This document shows, in pieces, positions 50,767 to 59,547 of a stretch of 64,000 nt of DNA. How positions within the stretch are numbered: position 1 is the first letter of the stretch; the number at the start of each line of letters is the position of its first letter. The DNA is from Steroidobacteraceae bacterium. Its GTDB lineage: Bacteria; Pseudomonadota; Gammaproteobacteria; Steroidobacterales; Steroidobacteraceae. The notes beneath the pieces were generated by a model. That model searched no databases. It worked only from the letters and a program-made list of their open reading frames with translations, and was not told the origin of the DNA. Made by a program: the position numbers and the translations under genes. The stretch spans positions 186,001 through 250,000 of the forward strand of contig JAWLAG010000002.1 in the NCBI GenBank assembly GCA_041395505.1, given 5' to 3'.

Positions 50767-51066
50767 TCAGGGCGGGTAAACTGCACCCAGCCAGAACAGC
50801 CCGTAGACTGCAGCAGTCATTGCGAATTGAATGAATGCCCAGTTCTCGAACCGGATGTTGCACAACCGGTGGCGTATACCGTTCGCATTCAGCCTGCGAC
50901 CAATGGCATAGGTCAAGACCAGCGCGGCCGTTGCGGCCAGCAAATAGGGCCATAGCCGCCCGCCCGCCGGCACTGTCAGCTGCAAGAGCCAATAGGTCAG
51001 CAGATAGGGCAGCACCATCAGTGCTGGCGCCAGGAACCCAAGGCCGGTGAATGAAATCGCGACCAT
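50767..51066 (-). CDS. Small membrane protein of unknown function
   Basis: A 99-residue hydrophobic protein with three likely membrane helices: FLAPALMVLPYLLTYWLLQ, LWPYLLAATAALVLTYAIG and AFIQFAMTAAVYGLFWLGAV. A basic loop RRLNANGIRHRLCNIRFEN lies between the second and third. No family is recognised. It is divergent from the MarR gene, and the palindrome at 51132-51155 lies in the shared gap, so MarR may repress it. Confidence 0.7.
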   Translation of the reverse strand: MVAISFTGLGFLAPALMVLPYLLTYWLLQLTVPAGGRLWPYLLAATAALVLTYAIGRRLNANGIRHRLCNIRFENWAFIQFAMTAAVYGLFWLGAVYPP

Positions 51067-51131
51067 GGCTCATGCTGCGCCGAGCCCGCTTTGCCAGCCA
51101 CGGACTGCATCACAGATTCATCAGGTCCTTC

Positions 51132-51155
51132 TTTGACATGCATATACATGTCAAA
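51132..51155. promoter_or_regulatory. Operator palindrome in front of marR
   Basis: TTTGACATG-CATATA-CATGTCAAA: two perfect nine-base arms around a six-base centre. It ends two bases before the ATG of the MarR gene. Because of the symmetry each arm supplies a TTGACA-like -35 on its own strand. The site sits between two divergent genes. This is the size and symmetry expected for a MarR dimer. Confidence 0.65.
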
Positions 51156-51157
51156 AT

Positions 51158-51646
51158 ATGAGCATGAAAGTGGGACGAACGACGCCACGTCTGCATCTCG
51201 CCGGAACCAGCGCCTGCATGGCGTTCGCACTGCGCAGGACCGCGCGGGCCATTTCACGCCACTATGATGATCAGCTGCGCGCCTGTGGCCTGCGCGTCTC
51301 GCAGCTGACCATTCTCATCGCGCTTGCCAAGTCCGGTCCGGTGTCAATGACCGAGCTTGCCGCAACGATTCACGTCGATGCAACCACGCTGTCACGAAAC
51401 CTTCGGCCCATGGCCCGCAGCGGCTGGCTTGAGATCTGCGCGCGCGGCGCAGGGCGGCATCGATCCGTGGCTTTGAAGCCCGTTGGCCGACGCGTGCTGG
51501 CGCGTGCGCTGCCCCGTTGGCGTCGCACCCAGCGGCGTATGTTGGCGGCCTATGGCGCCGTCGACTGGAATCGATTGCGAGCCGACCTCGACAGGTTGCT
51601 CTACGCGCCGGAACGAAGGCATAGCGGCACGCGTAACCGGCCGTGA
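51158..51646 (+). CDS. MarR family transcriptional regulator
   Basis: A 162-residue winged-helix regulator. FALRRTARAISRHYDDQL is the dimerisation helix, VSMTELAATIHVDATTLSRNLRPMAR is the helix-turn-helix, and the wing is LEICARGAGRHRSVALKPVG. No ligand is known. Start codons at 51158 and 51164 are both possible. No Shine-Dalgarno is visible because the palindrome occupies the place, so translation may be leaderless or begin further in (Met at 51218). Likely targets are itself and the divergent membrane gene. Confidence 0.88.
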   Translation: MSMKVGRTTPRLHLAGTSACMAFALRRTARAISRHYDDQLRACGLRVSQLTILIALAKSGPVSMTELAATIHVDATTLSRNLRPMARSGWLEICARGAGRHRSVALKPVGRRVLARALPRWRRTQRRMLAAYGAVDWNRLRADLDRLLYAPERRHSGTRNRP

Positions 51647-52044
51647 CAGCCGACACGCGCCGATCGTTGCGCCTCGATTGCCCCTATCTCGGACCACTTA
51701 TTGCTCGTACGGATCTTCATGGCGGTGGCATTCTGTTCGCAACGGTTTACCGCGAATTGATTACCTTCCACGGCGACTCGACTGTGAATCGACGAAACGA
51801 AATCGTGCTTTCGGTCGCGCAATTTCATCGCGAAGCTCAGCTAATAGAGAATGTACACAGCGAGGGACGCTACCATTGGAACGATCGTGAGCATCTCGTC
51901 TGTGAATTCACCGACCAGCGCTTCAACGGCGTACTTTGCGGAGCGAACCGCGAAATGCTGGTTTTCGATATCTTCCGACCGTCCACTCGAATCAGCAGCA
52001 GCTGCGTCTATACGCTTGCGACCGCGACCTCGACCGGGTGCTGA
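51643..52044 (+). CDS. Hypothetical protein of 133 residues
   Basis: An open frame that overlaps the MarR stop as GTGA and ends one base before the convergent flavin reductase. The sequence is more AT-rich than the surroundings and gives no family. It has no signal peptide or membrane helix; the centre (RRNEIVLSVAQFHREAQLIE) could be a helix. The tight fit between both neighbours favours a real gene. The alternative is non-coding spacer with a chance frame. Confidence 0.4.
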   Translation: MTADTRRSLRLDCPYLGPLIARTDLHGGGILFATVYRELITFHGDSTVNRRNEIVLSVAQFHREAQLIENVHSEGRYHWNDREHLVCEFTDQRFNGVLCGANREMLVFDIFRPSTRISSSCVYTLATATSTGC

Positions 52045-52512
52045 TCAAAAAACGCCCGCAACCAACCCGACCGCCATTGTCGCCCCGAGTTCCTCGACGC
52101 GCGCCAAGGCCGGCGCGTCAGGCGCGCCCACCACGATGACCGGCGGCGCAATGAACTTCCATCGGTATCCGATGCTGATCCGCTCGACCGCCGCGGCAGC
52201 GCCGCTGCCATCGTTTCCGGCGCTGATGAATAGCCCGACCGGCAAGCCCTCGGTGCGGCCTTCGACGGGATAGAAAGTACGATCGAAAAAATCCTTCAGC
52301 GCGCCTGACATATACCCGAAATGCTCCGGCGTGCCCATCAACAGGCCTTCGCACCAGAGCAGATCCCCGCTGGTGGCGACAAGGGCCGCTTTGGCGCGAA
52401 GGCAGATGTCGCTGCCTGCCGCCGCAACACCACGCAAAACCGCGTCGCGCAATTGTTCGGTGCGGCCACCTTCATGACCACCCCAGATGAGCAGCAGGCG
52501 CTTGGCATCCAT
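52045..52512 (-). CDS. NADPH-dependent FMN reductase/flavodoxin-fold protein
   Basis: A 155-residue flavodoxin-like protein. The FMN-phosphate loop is IWGGHEGGRTEQLRD, and LLMGTPEHFGYMSGALKDFFDRTFY is the family's second flavin contact, as in NAD(P)H quinone reductases of the WrbA/NADPH-FMN type. VGLFISAGNDGSGAAAAV follows. The start at 52512 (MDAKRLLLIWGG) is the natural one. It converges on the 133-residue gene with no spacer and is divergent from the aldehyde dehydrogenase. Confidence 0.85.
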   Translation of the reverse strand: MDAKRLLLIWGGHEGGRTEQLRDAVLRGVAAAGSDICLRAKAALVATSGDLLWCEGLLMGTPEHFGYMSGALKDFFDRTFYPVEGRTEGLPVGLFISAGNDGSGAAAAVERISIGYRWKFIAPPVIVVGAPDAPALARVEELGATMAVGLVAGVF

Positions 52513-52667
52513 GGTCCAAGCATAGGTGCTCCGGCCCGGGGCTGCGAGCGGCATGCGCCAAACGCCAGGTGGTGGATCCAAGCGGTAGTTGCGATCCCGG
52601 TTGAAAATGTCGCCATAATTTGTGCCCGGCAGGACAGTGCCGTTCAGATACATGGCGGAGACCGTCG

Positions 52668-54083
52668 ATGGCGAGCACGATGATGGCGAGAAATCCCCTG
52701 ACCGGCGTGGAAGATTACCGATTCGAGGTAGCGGACGAGGCGGCGGTTGCGAACGCCTGCGCTAGGGTCCGCGCAGCATCGGCTCGCTGGCGCGAGCTTG
52801 GCGTATCCGGCCGCGCTCAGGCCCTGGGGGAACTCGCGAAGGCGTTTGCAGCCAATGCGGAGCAATTGCGGGAAAGCCTGCAGGTCGATACGGGTCGCCA
52901 CCGGATCGCGGCCATCGAAACGGCCGCGGTTGGCGAGATGATCCAACGCGCAATCGATGCTGCCGCGATCGTATTGCGAAACGATGCGCAGCGCCCGGCC
53001 GCAATTCCGGGAATCAGCGGTCGCCAGCAGTTGGTGCCCTACCCCGTCGTTGGCGTCATCGCGCCCTGGAACTTCCCGGTCATCCTGTCGATGATCGACC
53101 TGCTGCCGGCGCTTGCGGCGGGCTGCGGTGTCGTGTTGAAGCCGAGCGAAGTCACGCCCCGCTACGTCGAGCCCCTGCGCAGGATTTTCGATGCCGTGCC
53201 GGCGGTGCGCGACGTGGTCGCCATCGTGCGCGGACCCGGTAGCACCGGCGCAGCCTTGATCGATCATGTTGACGCCGTTGTCTGTACGGGGAGCGTCCGT
53301 ACAGGTCGCCTGGTGGCCGAGCACGCCGCGCGGCGCTTCATTCCGGCCTTTCTTGAACTCGGCGGCAAGGATCCGGCGATCGTCACAGCGGACGCCGACC
53401 TGGACACGGCCGCCACGGCCATCGTGCGCGCATCGCTGCTCGCGAGCGGCCAGGCCTGTCAATCACTCGAGCGCGTCTATGCGGACCGGCGAATCCACGA
53501 CGCACTGCTTGCGCGCATCGTGGCACAGACACGCACCGTCAAGCTTACCTGCGATGACCCAAAAGGCCAGATCGGGCCGTTCATCATGGCACGGCAGGCC
53601 GACATCGTCCGCGAACACATAGACGATGCGCTTGCGCGGGGCGCCAAACTCGAGGTGGGTGGCAAGATCATCGACAAGGGCGGACGCTGGTGCGAAGCAA
53701 CCGTTTTGTCAGCGGTCAATCACTCGATGAAAGTCATGAAAGAGGAGACATTCGGGCCCGTCATTCCAGTGATGCCATTCGACGGTCTCGACGAAGCCAT
53801 AGCGCTCGCGAACGATACCGAGTATGGACTATCGGCGAATGTCTTCGCGGGCGATGAAGCCACTGCCGAGCGCATCGCGTCAGCACTCGACGCTGGATTC
53901 ATCAGTATTGGCGACGCATCCCTCTCAAGCATGGTAATGGACTTCGAGTGGGAAGGAACAAGGCTGTCGGGCCTCGGCCGCGCGCGACTCGGCAAAGCAG
54001 GCGTCGCGCGCTATCTTCAGGTCAAGGCAATCGTTCGTCAAAACGCTGCGCCGGCCGGCATTGCGGTCGGCGCAGACCGTTAG
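52668..54083 (+). CDS. Aldehyde dehydrogenase family protein
   Basis: A 471-residue NAD(P)-dependent oxidoreductase of the ALDH superfamily. Landmarks are VGVIAPWNFPVIL, the general base Glu in FLELGGKDPAIV, the nucleophile Cys264 in SGQACQSLERV, EETFGPVIPVMPF and the C-terminal FEWEGTRLSGLGR. The start at 52668 has GGAG seven bases upstream; Met codons at 52680 and 52683 are alternatives. The aldehyde is unknown. It is divergent from the flavin reductase, and that gap of 155 bases probably holds both promoters. Confidence 0.92.
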   Translation: MASTMMARNPLTGVEDYRFEVADEAAVANACARVRAASARWRELGVSGRAQALGELAKAFAANAEQLRESLQVDTGRHRIAAIETAAVGEMIQRAIDAAAIVLRNDAQRPAAIPGISGRQQLVPYPVVGVIAPWNFPVILSMIDLLPALAAGCGVVLKPSEVTPRYVEPLRRIFDAVPAVRDVVAIVRGPGSTGAALIDHVDAVVCTGSVRTGRLVAEHAARRFIPAFLELGGKDPAIVTADADLDTAATAIVRASLLASGQACQSLERVYADRRIHDALLARIVAQTRTVKLTCDDPKGQIGPFIMARQADIVREHIDDALARGAKLEVGGKIIDKGGRWCEATVLSAVNHSMKVMKEETFGPVIPVMPFDGLDEAIALANDTEYGLSANVFAGDEATAERIASALDAGFISIGDASLSSMVMDFEWEGTRLSGLGRARLGKAGVARYLQVKAIVRQNAAPAGIAVGADR

Positions 54084-54129
54084 CACCGCCCGGGGAAGCT
54101 GTCGCGCCCGGACCGGTCGACTCGGCAAC

Positions 54130-54552
54130 CTAGCCGCTGCGCCTTGCGCTCGCGGCCGCAATAGCCGCATCCACCTGGGACTTAGCCATGTGGACGGCAT
54201 GCTTCGCACACATCGGGTCGCTGCTCTCAAGTGGATAGAGCTGATCCAGATCGCGACACAACAAATGCGCCGTACTATCAACTCGCTGACGCAGCGTCTC
54301 GGCTCCAGACGCACTGGCCAGATTCAAATCCGCGTAGCTGACCGTGTGGCTGAGATCCACCTGCACGATAGGTGCGCCAATGTCCGAGCGACCGATGACT
54401 TTGCGCGTCTCGCGGCTGCCCTGAATCACGATGGTCGTCGACGACGCGCCGGCAGCGTCTGCAGCAATTGGTGCGGCGGCGACGAAACCCGCAGCGATCA
54501 ACATTGCCGCGTTGATGGCGGTGCCACCGCGGCTTGATGAGAATGACATCAT
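54130..54552 (-). CDS. UrcA family exported protein
   Basis: A 140-residue secreted protein. The signal covers about residues 1-34 (INAAMLIAAGFVAAAPIAAD). The UrcA pattern is present: VDLSHTVSYADLNLASASGAETLRQRV followed by two conserved cysteines (LLCRDLDQLY, DPMCAKHAV). The family is common in alphaproteobacteria and some gammaproteobacteria and has no assigned role. Upstream lie 177 bases before the next gene's end; a promoter could not be fixed. Confidence 0.82.
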   Translation of the reverse strand: MMSFSSSRGGTAINAAMLIAAGFVAAAPIAADAAGASSTTIVIQGSRETRKVIGRSDIGAPIVQVDLSHTVSYADLNLASASGAETLRQRVDSTAHLLCRDLDQLYPLESSDPMCAKHAVHMAKSQVDAAIAAASARRSG

Positions 54553-54729
54553 GGCTTACTCCTTGCGATGATCGAACATCGGCCAGACGAGCAGTTGTAG
54601 TCCGTCGTGGCGTCGTCGGCCGAATGCCGACGATGCGACAAGTATTGGCGATCATTGACTACAACAGCCTGAGCCCATGATTACGATTTCGTAAACAACA
54701 CAGGACCCTGTGTCACGTTGGGATATTCG

Positions 54730-56268
54730 TCAGCGGCTGCCTGCGGCAATGAAACCCGCGAGATCATGCCGGAATTTCTGCATTGACGCCGGATGCACGT
54801 ACATCATATGGCCTGCCTCGTAATACTCGATGCGGACGTTCGCACGGACCGGATCCGGCACCCGCATGTGATCCAGTATGTACTCGACGGTGCGATACGG
54901 CACCGCCAGGTCGAAATACCCCTGCTGGATCAGCACTTTCATGTTGGGATTCATGGTCATGACCTGTTCGAGGTCGACCGCCGTGTTCGCCACGGGCGAC
55001 TTGTAACCGCCGAGATCCGGTTGGGCGTGGCGACCGTCCCAGTTCTCGTATAGCCGTCCGGACAGGACGTATTCACGATCGGTTTCGACCTTGAGCTCGT
55101 TGCGGTAATAGTCATTGAAGGTGGCAACGATCGCCGGTGCGACGGCGCTCGTGTACGGATCGTATAGCATCGTCTCCGCCAGCGGATTGATGTTGCCCGA
55201 ACGATAGCGCGAGTCCACGCGGCCTATCACGATGCCCTTGTCGCGCTCGAGCTCCTGCAGGAAGTGTCCCTCGTCCATACGCAAATCAGCCGCATCCCAG
55301 TAGCGCGCCGATACACCCGTGTAACGCTCGAGCCCGGCGAGTACGGTCTTGCGATCCGCAGCGCTGGCGCGACGCCCTTTGAAAAGGACAGGCGCATAGG
55401 TTTCCTCGGCAAACTGTTCCGCTTCGCGCAAGAAGCCCAGCAGATCGTCCGGGCGATTCGCCAGGGCATGGTGATACCACGCCGTCGCCGCGAAAGTCGG
55501 CAGGAAATTCACATAGGGATCGTCCATGCGCAACCCGGCATTACCCGAGGCGAAATCCATATAGGGCGACACGAGTATGACGCCATTGAGGGCGACATTG
55601 TGCTTGGTGAATAGCGCATAGCTGACGCCGCCGGTACGCATGCCGCCATAGCTCTCGCCCAGGACAAACTTGGGCGAAGCCCAGCGGCCATAGGTCGACA
55701 GGTATTGCACGATGAAGTTCGACACGGATTCTATATCCTGGTCGACGCCCCAGAAGTCCTTGCCCTCGGCTTTGCCAACCGGGCGCGAAATACCAGTGCC
55801 GACCGGATCGATCATCACGAGATCGGCCACATCGAGCACACCGTACTCGTTGTCGACCAGGCGAAAAGGACCGTGCGAATTGACCGCAAGATCTTCGATG
55901 ACCGTGCGACGCGGGCCGAGGATGCCCATGTGCAGCCACGCCGACGCGGACCCGGGACCCCCGTTGTAGGCGAAAACAATCGGGCGCGTCCGCGCGTCCA
56001 TTCCATCGCGCACATAGGCGGTGAATCCGAACAAGGCGACAGGCTCGTCCTTGTCGTTCTTCATGAGCATGGTTCCCGCCGTCGCCGTATAGGCGATGGT
56101 GGATCCGCCCATGCGGACCTGGTGATGAGTAACCGATAACTTGCCTTCGGGCGGCGGTTCATCCTTGGCCGATTTGTCGCTCGTCGATGCGGGGGATTCT
56201 TCCGCCAAGGCGATGCCGCCGGCACAAACGAACAACGCCAGGAGAAAAGATGCAAGCAGAGATTTCAT
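54730..56268 (-). CDS. S10 family serine carboxypeptidase-like peptidase
   Basis: An exported 512-residue enzyme with signal peptide (SLLASFLLALFVCAGGIALA). The alpha/beta-hydrolase fold has oxyanion-region YNGGPGSASAW, the nucleophile Ser206 in VLGESYGGMR, an acid in the later VLIQQGYFDLAVPYRT and the catalytic His in EAGHMMYVHP. Bacterial members of this clan are presumed peptidases. It starts 40 bases after the beta-lactamase/DUF3089 gene in the same direction, giving an operon of three exported proteins. Confidence 0.9.
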   Translation of the reverse strand: MKSLLASFLLALFVCAGGIALAEESPASTSDKSAKDEPPPEGKLSVTHHQVRMGGSTIAYTATAGTMLMKNDKDEPVALFGFTAYVRDGMDARTRPIVFAYNGGPGSASAWLHMGILGPRRTVIEDLAVNSHGPFRLVDNEYGVLDVADLVMIDPVGTGISRPVGKAEGKDFWGVDQDIESVSNFIVQYLSTYGRWASPKFVLGESYGGMRTGGVSYALFTKHNVALNGVILVSPYMDFASGNAGLRMDDPYVNFLPTFAATAWYHHALANRPDDLLGFLREAEQFAEETYAPVLFKGRRASAADRKTVLAGLERYTGVSARYWDAADLRMDEGHFLQELERDKGIVIGRVDSRYRSGNINPLAETMLYDPYTSAVAPAIVATFNDYYRNELKVETDREYVLSGRLYENWDGRHAQPDLGGYKSPVANTAVDLEQVMTMNPNMKVLIQQGYFDLAVPYRTVEYILDHMRVPDPVRANVRIEYYEAGHMMYVHPASMQKFRHDLAGFIAAGSR

Positions 56269-56308
56269 GACAGGGACCGCCTGGAAAATTGCGATCGTGC
56301 AGTATACG

Positions 56309-58480
56309 TCAGCGAGCTCGCGATGCCTCTTTTTGCCGCTGCCAAGCCTCCGCCCTCAGCGCGATGTTGTCGGCAATGTTGCGATGAAACAGCGCAATGT
56401 CGGCGAGATGGTAGTTGCCTCCCATCAGATCGAAGCCGGTGAATGGTGGCGCTGGGTCGGGTTCGATGATCAGCAGCCCGTCGTCGCAACGCGCACCCAC
56501 CAGCCGGGCTACGGGCGGCATGAGCGCCAACGTTGTCATATCGATCATGGCGGCACCACGATTTGCCTGCCGACCGGCGCTGGGCTCGTCGATCGACCAT
56601 GTCAATGGATTGATGCATTGCATCGCCTGCGTGCCCGCTGCCTGCATCAGTGGTGCGAACATCTGCCTGACAACGTTCCGCACTTGAGGGAATTGCCCAA
56701 AATTCGCGCTGTAGGTTGACCAGGTGGCAATACATCCTGTCTGGTCCGGTGCGTTGCAGGGTCGCGTCCGCGAGAGCTGTTGCGTGTACATTGCCTGCGG
56801 TACCGGGATTCCGACGATGTAAGCCGCCACCAGGCGCCTCGACAGGGCAGGATCCCGGTCCACGACATCCGTCATGAGTCGCTGCACATGGAGCGCACCC
56901 TGGCTATGACCAAGCAGCACAAAGGGACGATCGCCTATTCGTTCAAGAAAGTGTTTGAAGGCGGCCCGCACATCGAGTAACGCCAGCTCATAGGGTTGGC
57001 GGTTGACCCCGAGTGCGGAGATGGCGGCTTGACGATAACGTGGTGCAAATACATCACAGCAATCATCGAGCACGCTGGCCTGGCCCGCCACGACCTCGTC
57101 GACACCGCGATCGATCGCAGGATCGCCGATGGGGGCATTCCAGTACGCAAATTCGCGGTAGGTCGTCGGGTGCACGTAGAAAGCCGCCGTCGGTCTGAGC
57201 GACGTCTTCGCCTGCCGGGCCCAACTGCTGTCCTTTTGATAGTCGGGGCGGGGTGGTAGCAGTAGCGCCGAATAGGCCGGTGTCGGAATCGGACGTCCCG
57301 TCGTTGTCGCGGTTGTCGCAGGCGGGGCCGCTGCGATCAACGGATTGAGAAACGCCGCGTCATCCCAGTCCATGCGCACCTCGCCCTGGCGCACGACTAC
57401 GAGCTCGTGACTCGGCACGACATACACGCGTTGACCGCCCCGACCCTCCAGAAAAAACACGTCCTCGGCAACAAATGGAGCGGAAACCGGCAGGCCGCGC
57501 CTGGGTTCGCGGCTATCGAGGTAACGCAGCGATGCATATGGACTGCCACGCCAGATCTGCTGCATGGCGAAATTGGCGTTCAATGGCGATGGCGTCAAGA
57601 GCTGTAGCCACGCATCGAGCGGTATTACGGCGTCGGCGCCAACCTCGCCGTGGTGCATGAGCATCAAGCCAATGCGCAGCCAGTCGCGCGGGGTTGCCTG
57701 CAGGCAGCAGAACACCTGTGCATCGCCATCGGGCCGGTCGAGCCGCACACGCGCGGGCGACGCACCGATGCGCGACCACAACCGATTCTGCAGGTAGGCG
57801 GCGTAACGCTGGCCCGTCGCCGATTCCAGGACCATTTGCAGTAACTGTGTCGCAGCATAGTGCACGCGAAAACGAGTGCCAGGCGCATCCTCGGCTCCGA
57901 GCGAAAGCACGGCAGATGCCAGATCGCTGGTGATGAACATGCGATAGGCGCGATTATCCAGTCTCGCCGCAAAGGCAGGTTCCTCGAGACCAGTCTGCAT
58001 GTACAGGACGTCGCGAACCGTGATCTTGCCACGTGCATCGTCGCGCCACTGCGGGATGAATTTCGCCAGCGGATCATCGAGCGCCAGCTTGCCGTCGGCA
58101 ACGGCCGCCATCGTCAATATGGCCACCAGCGGTTTGTGCAACGATTGCGAATCGAGTCGACGCCCGGCATTGAATCCGTCTTTGTAAGACTCGAGCTGGA
58201 TGACGCCACGATGCGCGACGACGAGCCCGTAACTGTTCATGCTCGCGGCGTAGCGTTCTGCCCCGTCGAGGACGTTTGCATCGATAGTGCGATCACCGGC
58301 CCCCGCGACAACGAGCGGCGTTCCCTCCTGCGTGCCAACGGCCTCGGTCGGCTCGTACCAATCCACGTCGGCCACCGGATCCGCAGGTGCGCGAGCGTGG
58401 CGCTGCAATACCAAGGGGTCCTCCCCCGCGGCGCAACCGGTCAGCACCGCCAGGGCAAGAAGGCCTCCGATGCGTCGCAT
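56309..58480 (-). CDS. Lipoprotein fusing a beta-lactamase-like serine hydrolase and a DUF3089 alpha/beta hydrolase
   Basis: A 723-residue two-domain lipoprotein. The lipobox is LAVLTGCAAG. Residues about 60-400 form a class C beta-lactamase-like domain with the SxxK motif SLHK (Ser113, Lys116) and HYAATQ in place of the usual Tyr-x-Asn. Residues about 430-720 match DUF3089: FYVHPTTYREFAYWNAP, DDCCDVFAPRYRQAA and nucleophile Ser526 in LLGHSQGALHVQRL. Each domain is common alone; the fusion is unusual. The start at 58480 lies 2 bases after the DUF1838 stop. The substrates are unknown. Confidence 0.85.
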   Translation of the reverse strand: MRRIGGLLALAVLTGCAAGEDPLVLQRHARAPADPVADVDWYEPTEAVGTQEGTPLVVAGAGDRTIDANVLDGAERYAASMNSYGLVVAHRGVIQLESYKDGFNAGRRLDSQSLHKPLVAILTMAAVADGKLALDDPLAKFIPQWRDDARGKITVRDVLYMQTGLEEPAFAARLDNRAYRMFITSDLASAVLSLGAEDAPGTRFRVHYAATQLLQMVLESATGQRYAAYLQNRLWSRIGASPARVRLDRPDGDAQVFCCLQATPRDWLRIGLMLMHHGEVGADAVIPLDAWLQLLTPSPLNANFAMQQIWRGSPYASLRYLDSREPRRGLPVSAPFVAEDVFFLEGRGGQRVYVVPSHELVVVRQGEVRMDWDDAAFLNPLIAAAPPATTATTTGRPIPTPAYSALLLPPRPDYQKDSSWARQAKTSLRPTAAFYVHPTTYREFAYWNAPIGDPAIDRGVDEVVAGQASVLDDCCDVFAPRYRQAAISALGVNRQPYELALLDVRAAFKHFLERIGDRPFVLLGHSQGALHVQRLMTDVVDRDPALSRRLVAAYIVGIPVPQAMYTQQLSRTRPCNAPDQTGCIATWSTYSANFGQFPQVRNVVRQMFAPLMQAAGTQAMQCINPLTWSIDEPSAGRQANRGAAMIDMTTLALMPPVARLVGARCDDGLLIIEPDPAPPFTGFDLMGGNYHLADIALFHRNIADNIALRAEAWQRQKEASRAR

Positions 58481-58482
58481 GT

Positions 58483-59397
58483 TCAACCCCTCGCCTTCCT
58501 GAGCTTGTTCTTGTAATCCGCAATATCGTTGTACGGTGGCCCCCAATTGTCGATGTCGAGCACCTGCGGCGTGTGTTCACGCAGACCCTCGAGCACCTGG
58601 GGTGGCAACGACCGCGGGCCGTCGATCTTGCGGCCAACACCTCGCCCGAATGTCCGTCCTGGCCGCTGCGCCATGCCGAGCCAGGGGTTCCATGACACGA
58701 GATTGGTAAGGGTGATATTGGCTGGCGCGTTCCTCACCTTCGGGTCCGCGACGGTATTTGCCGGGCTCATGTGCGTGTAGTGCGAGTCCCAGAAAAACAT
58801 CCGGCCTGGACTTTCCTTGGGAAATTCCTCCGGCATGAAAGGTGACGGGAACGCGAACGAACTCTGCGTATTGTGGATGATGCTGTCTTCGATCACCTCA
58901 ATCGCCATCGCGACGGGTTTGACCGTCGTCTCGGGCCCGGGAACGATGCCATCAGGACCAAACTCAACCGTGAGCGGCCCCGAGCGGAACTGCTGTACTT
59001 CGCGAATTTCGTCGGTGTATGGATTGCGCCATTCGGTGATGACGTCCTGACTGTCAAAGGCGGTATAAATTCCGGTTTCGTAGACCCTGACCTGGTAATT
59101 TCCGTTGGCGAGGCGACGCCAAAAATTCACTGCATAGTTGTGCATCGAAAAGAATGGCGTGAGATTACCCTCATGGCCATATCCATATATATGAATGCGC
59201 ACCAGTGTATGTACCGGCGCTTCATCCAGCGTGCCAATCATCTTTACTTTCGCCTCGAGACGTTGCGCCGGGTCGGCAAAGTCCGGAAGCGGGTGCGGCT
59301 GTGCCGATCGAGCTGCGGCGGCGGCAAGCAGTCCGGCTCCGATCACGCCTGCATTGGCAGCATGCACCATGAATTGCCTGCGACTTGCGTCGACCAT
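58483..59397 (-). CDS. Tat-exported DUF1838 protein
   Basis: A 304-residue protein with a twin-arginine signal (RRQFMVHAANAGVIGAGLLA). The body matches DUF1838: LTPFFSMHNYAVNFWRRLAN, YQVRVYETGIYTAFDSQDVI and LVSWNPWLGMAQRPGRTFGR. No activity is assigned to the family, which is frequent in sphingomonads and related degraders. The start at 59397 is set by the signal; an open frame to 59436 lacks one. It leads the three-gene operon that continues with the fusion lipoprotein and the S10 peptidase. Confidence 0.85.
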   Translation of the reverse strand: MVDASRRQFMVHAANAGVIGAGLLAAAAARSAQPHPLPDFADPAQRLEAKVKMIGTLDEAPVHTLVRIHIYGYGHEGNLTPFFSMHNYAVNFWRRLANGNYQVRVYETGIYTAFDSQDVITEWRNPYTDEIREVQQFRSGPLTVEFGPDGIVPGPETTVKPVAMAIEVIEDSIIHNTQSSFAFPSPFMPEEFPKESPGRMFFWDSHYTHMSPANTVADPKVRNAPANITLTNLVSWNPWLGMAQRPGRTFGRGVGRKIDGPRSLPPQVLEGLREHTPQVLDIDNWGPPYNDIADYKNKLRKARG

Positions 59398-59547
59398 CGG
59401 GGAGTTCTCTTTATTTGACAGCGGCCATGACGCCAATGATCCGGGCGCAGAGCGCAGCGCAGCGCCGGAAATTGTATCCTTGACCGCAGGCCGGCTGCCT
59501 ACCGCCGCATTTCAGTCAAGGGAGGCAGCCACGACAGGGATATTCCA

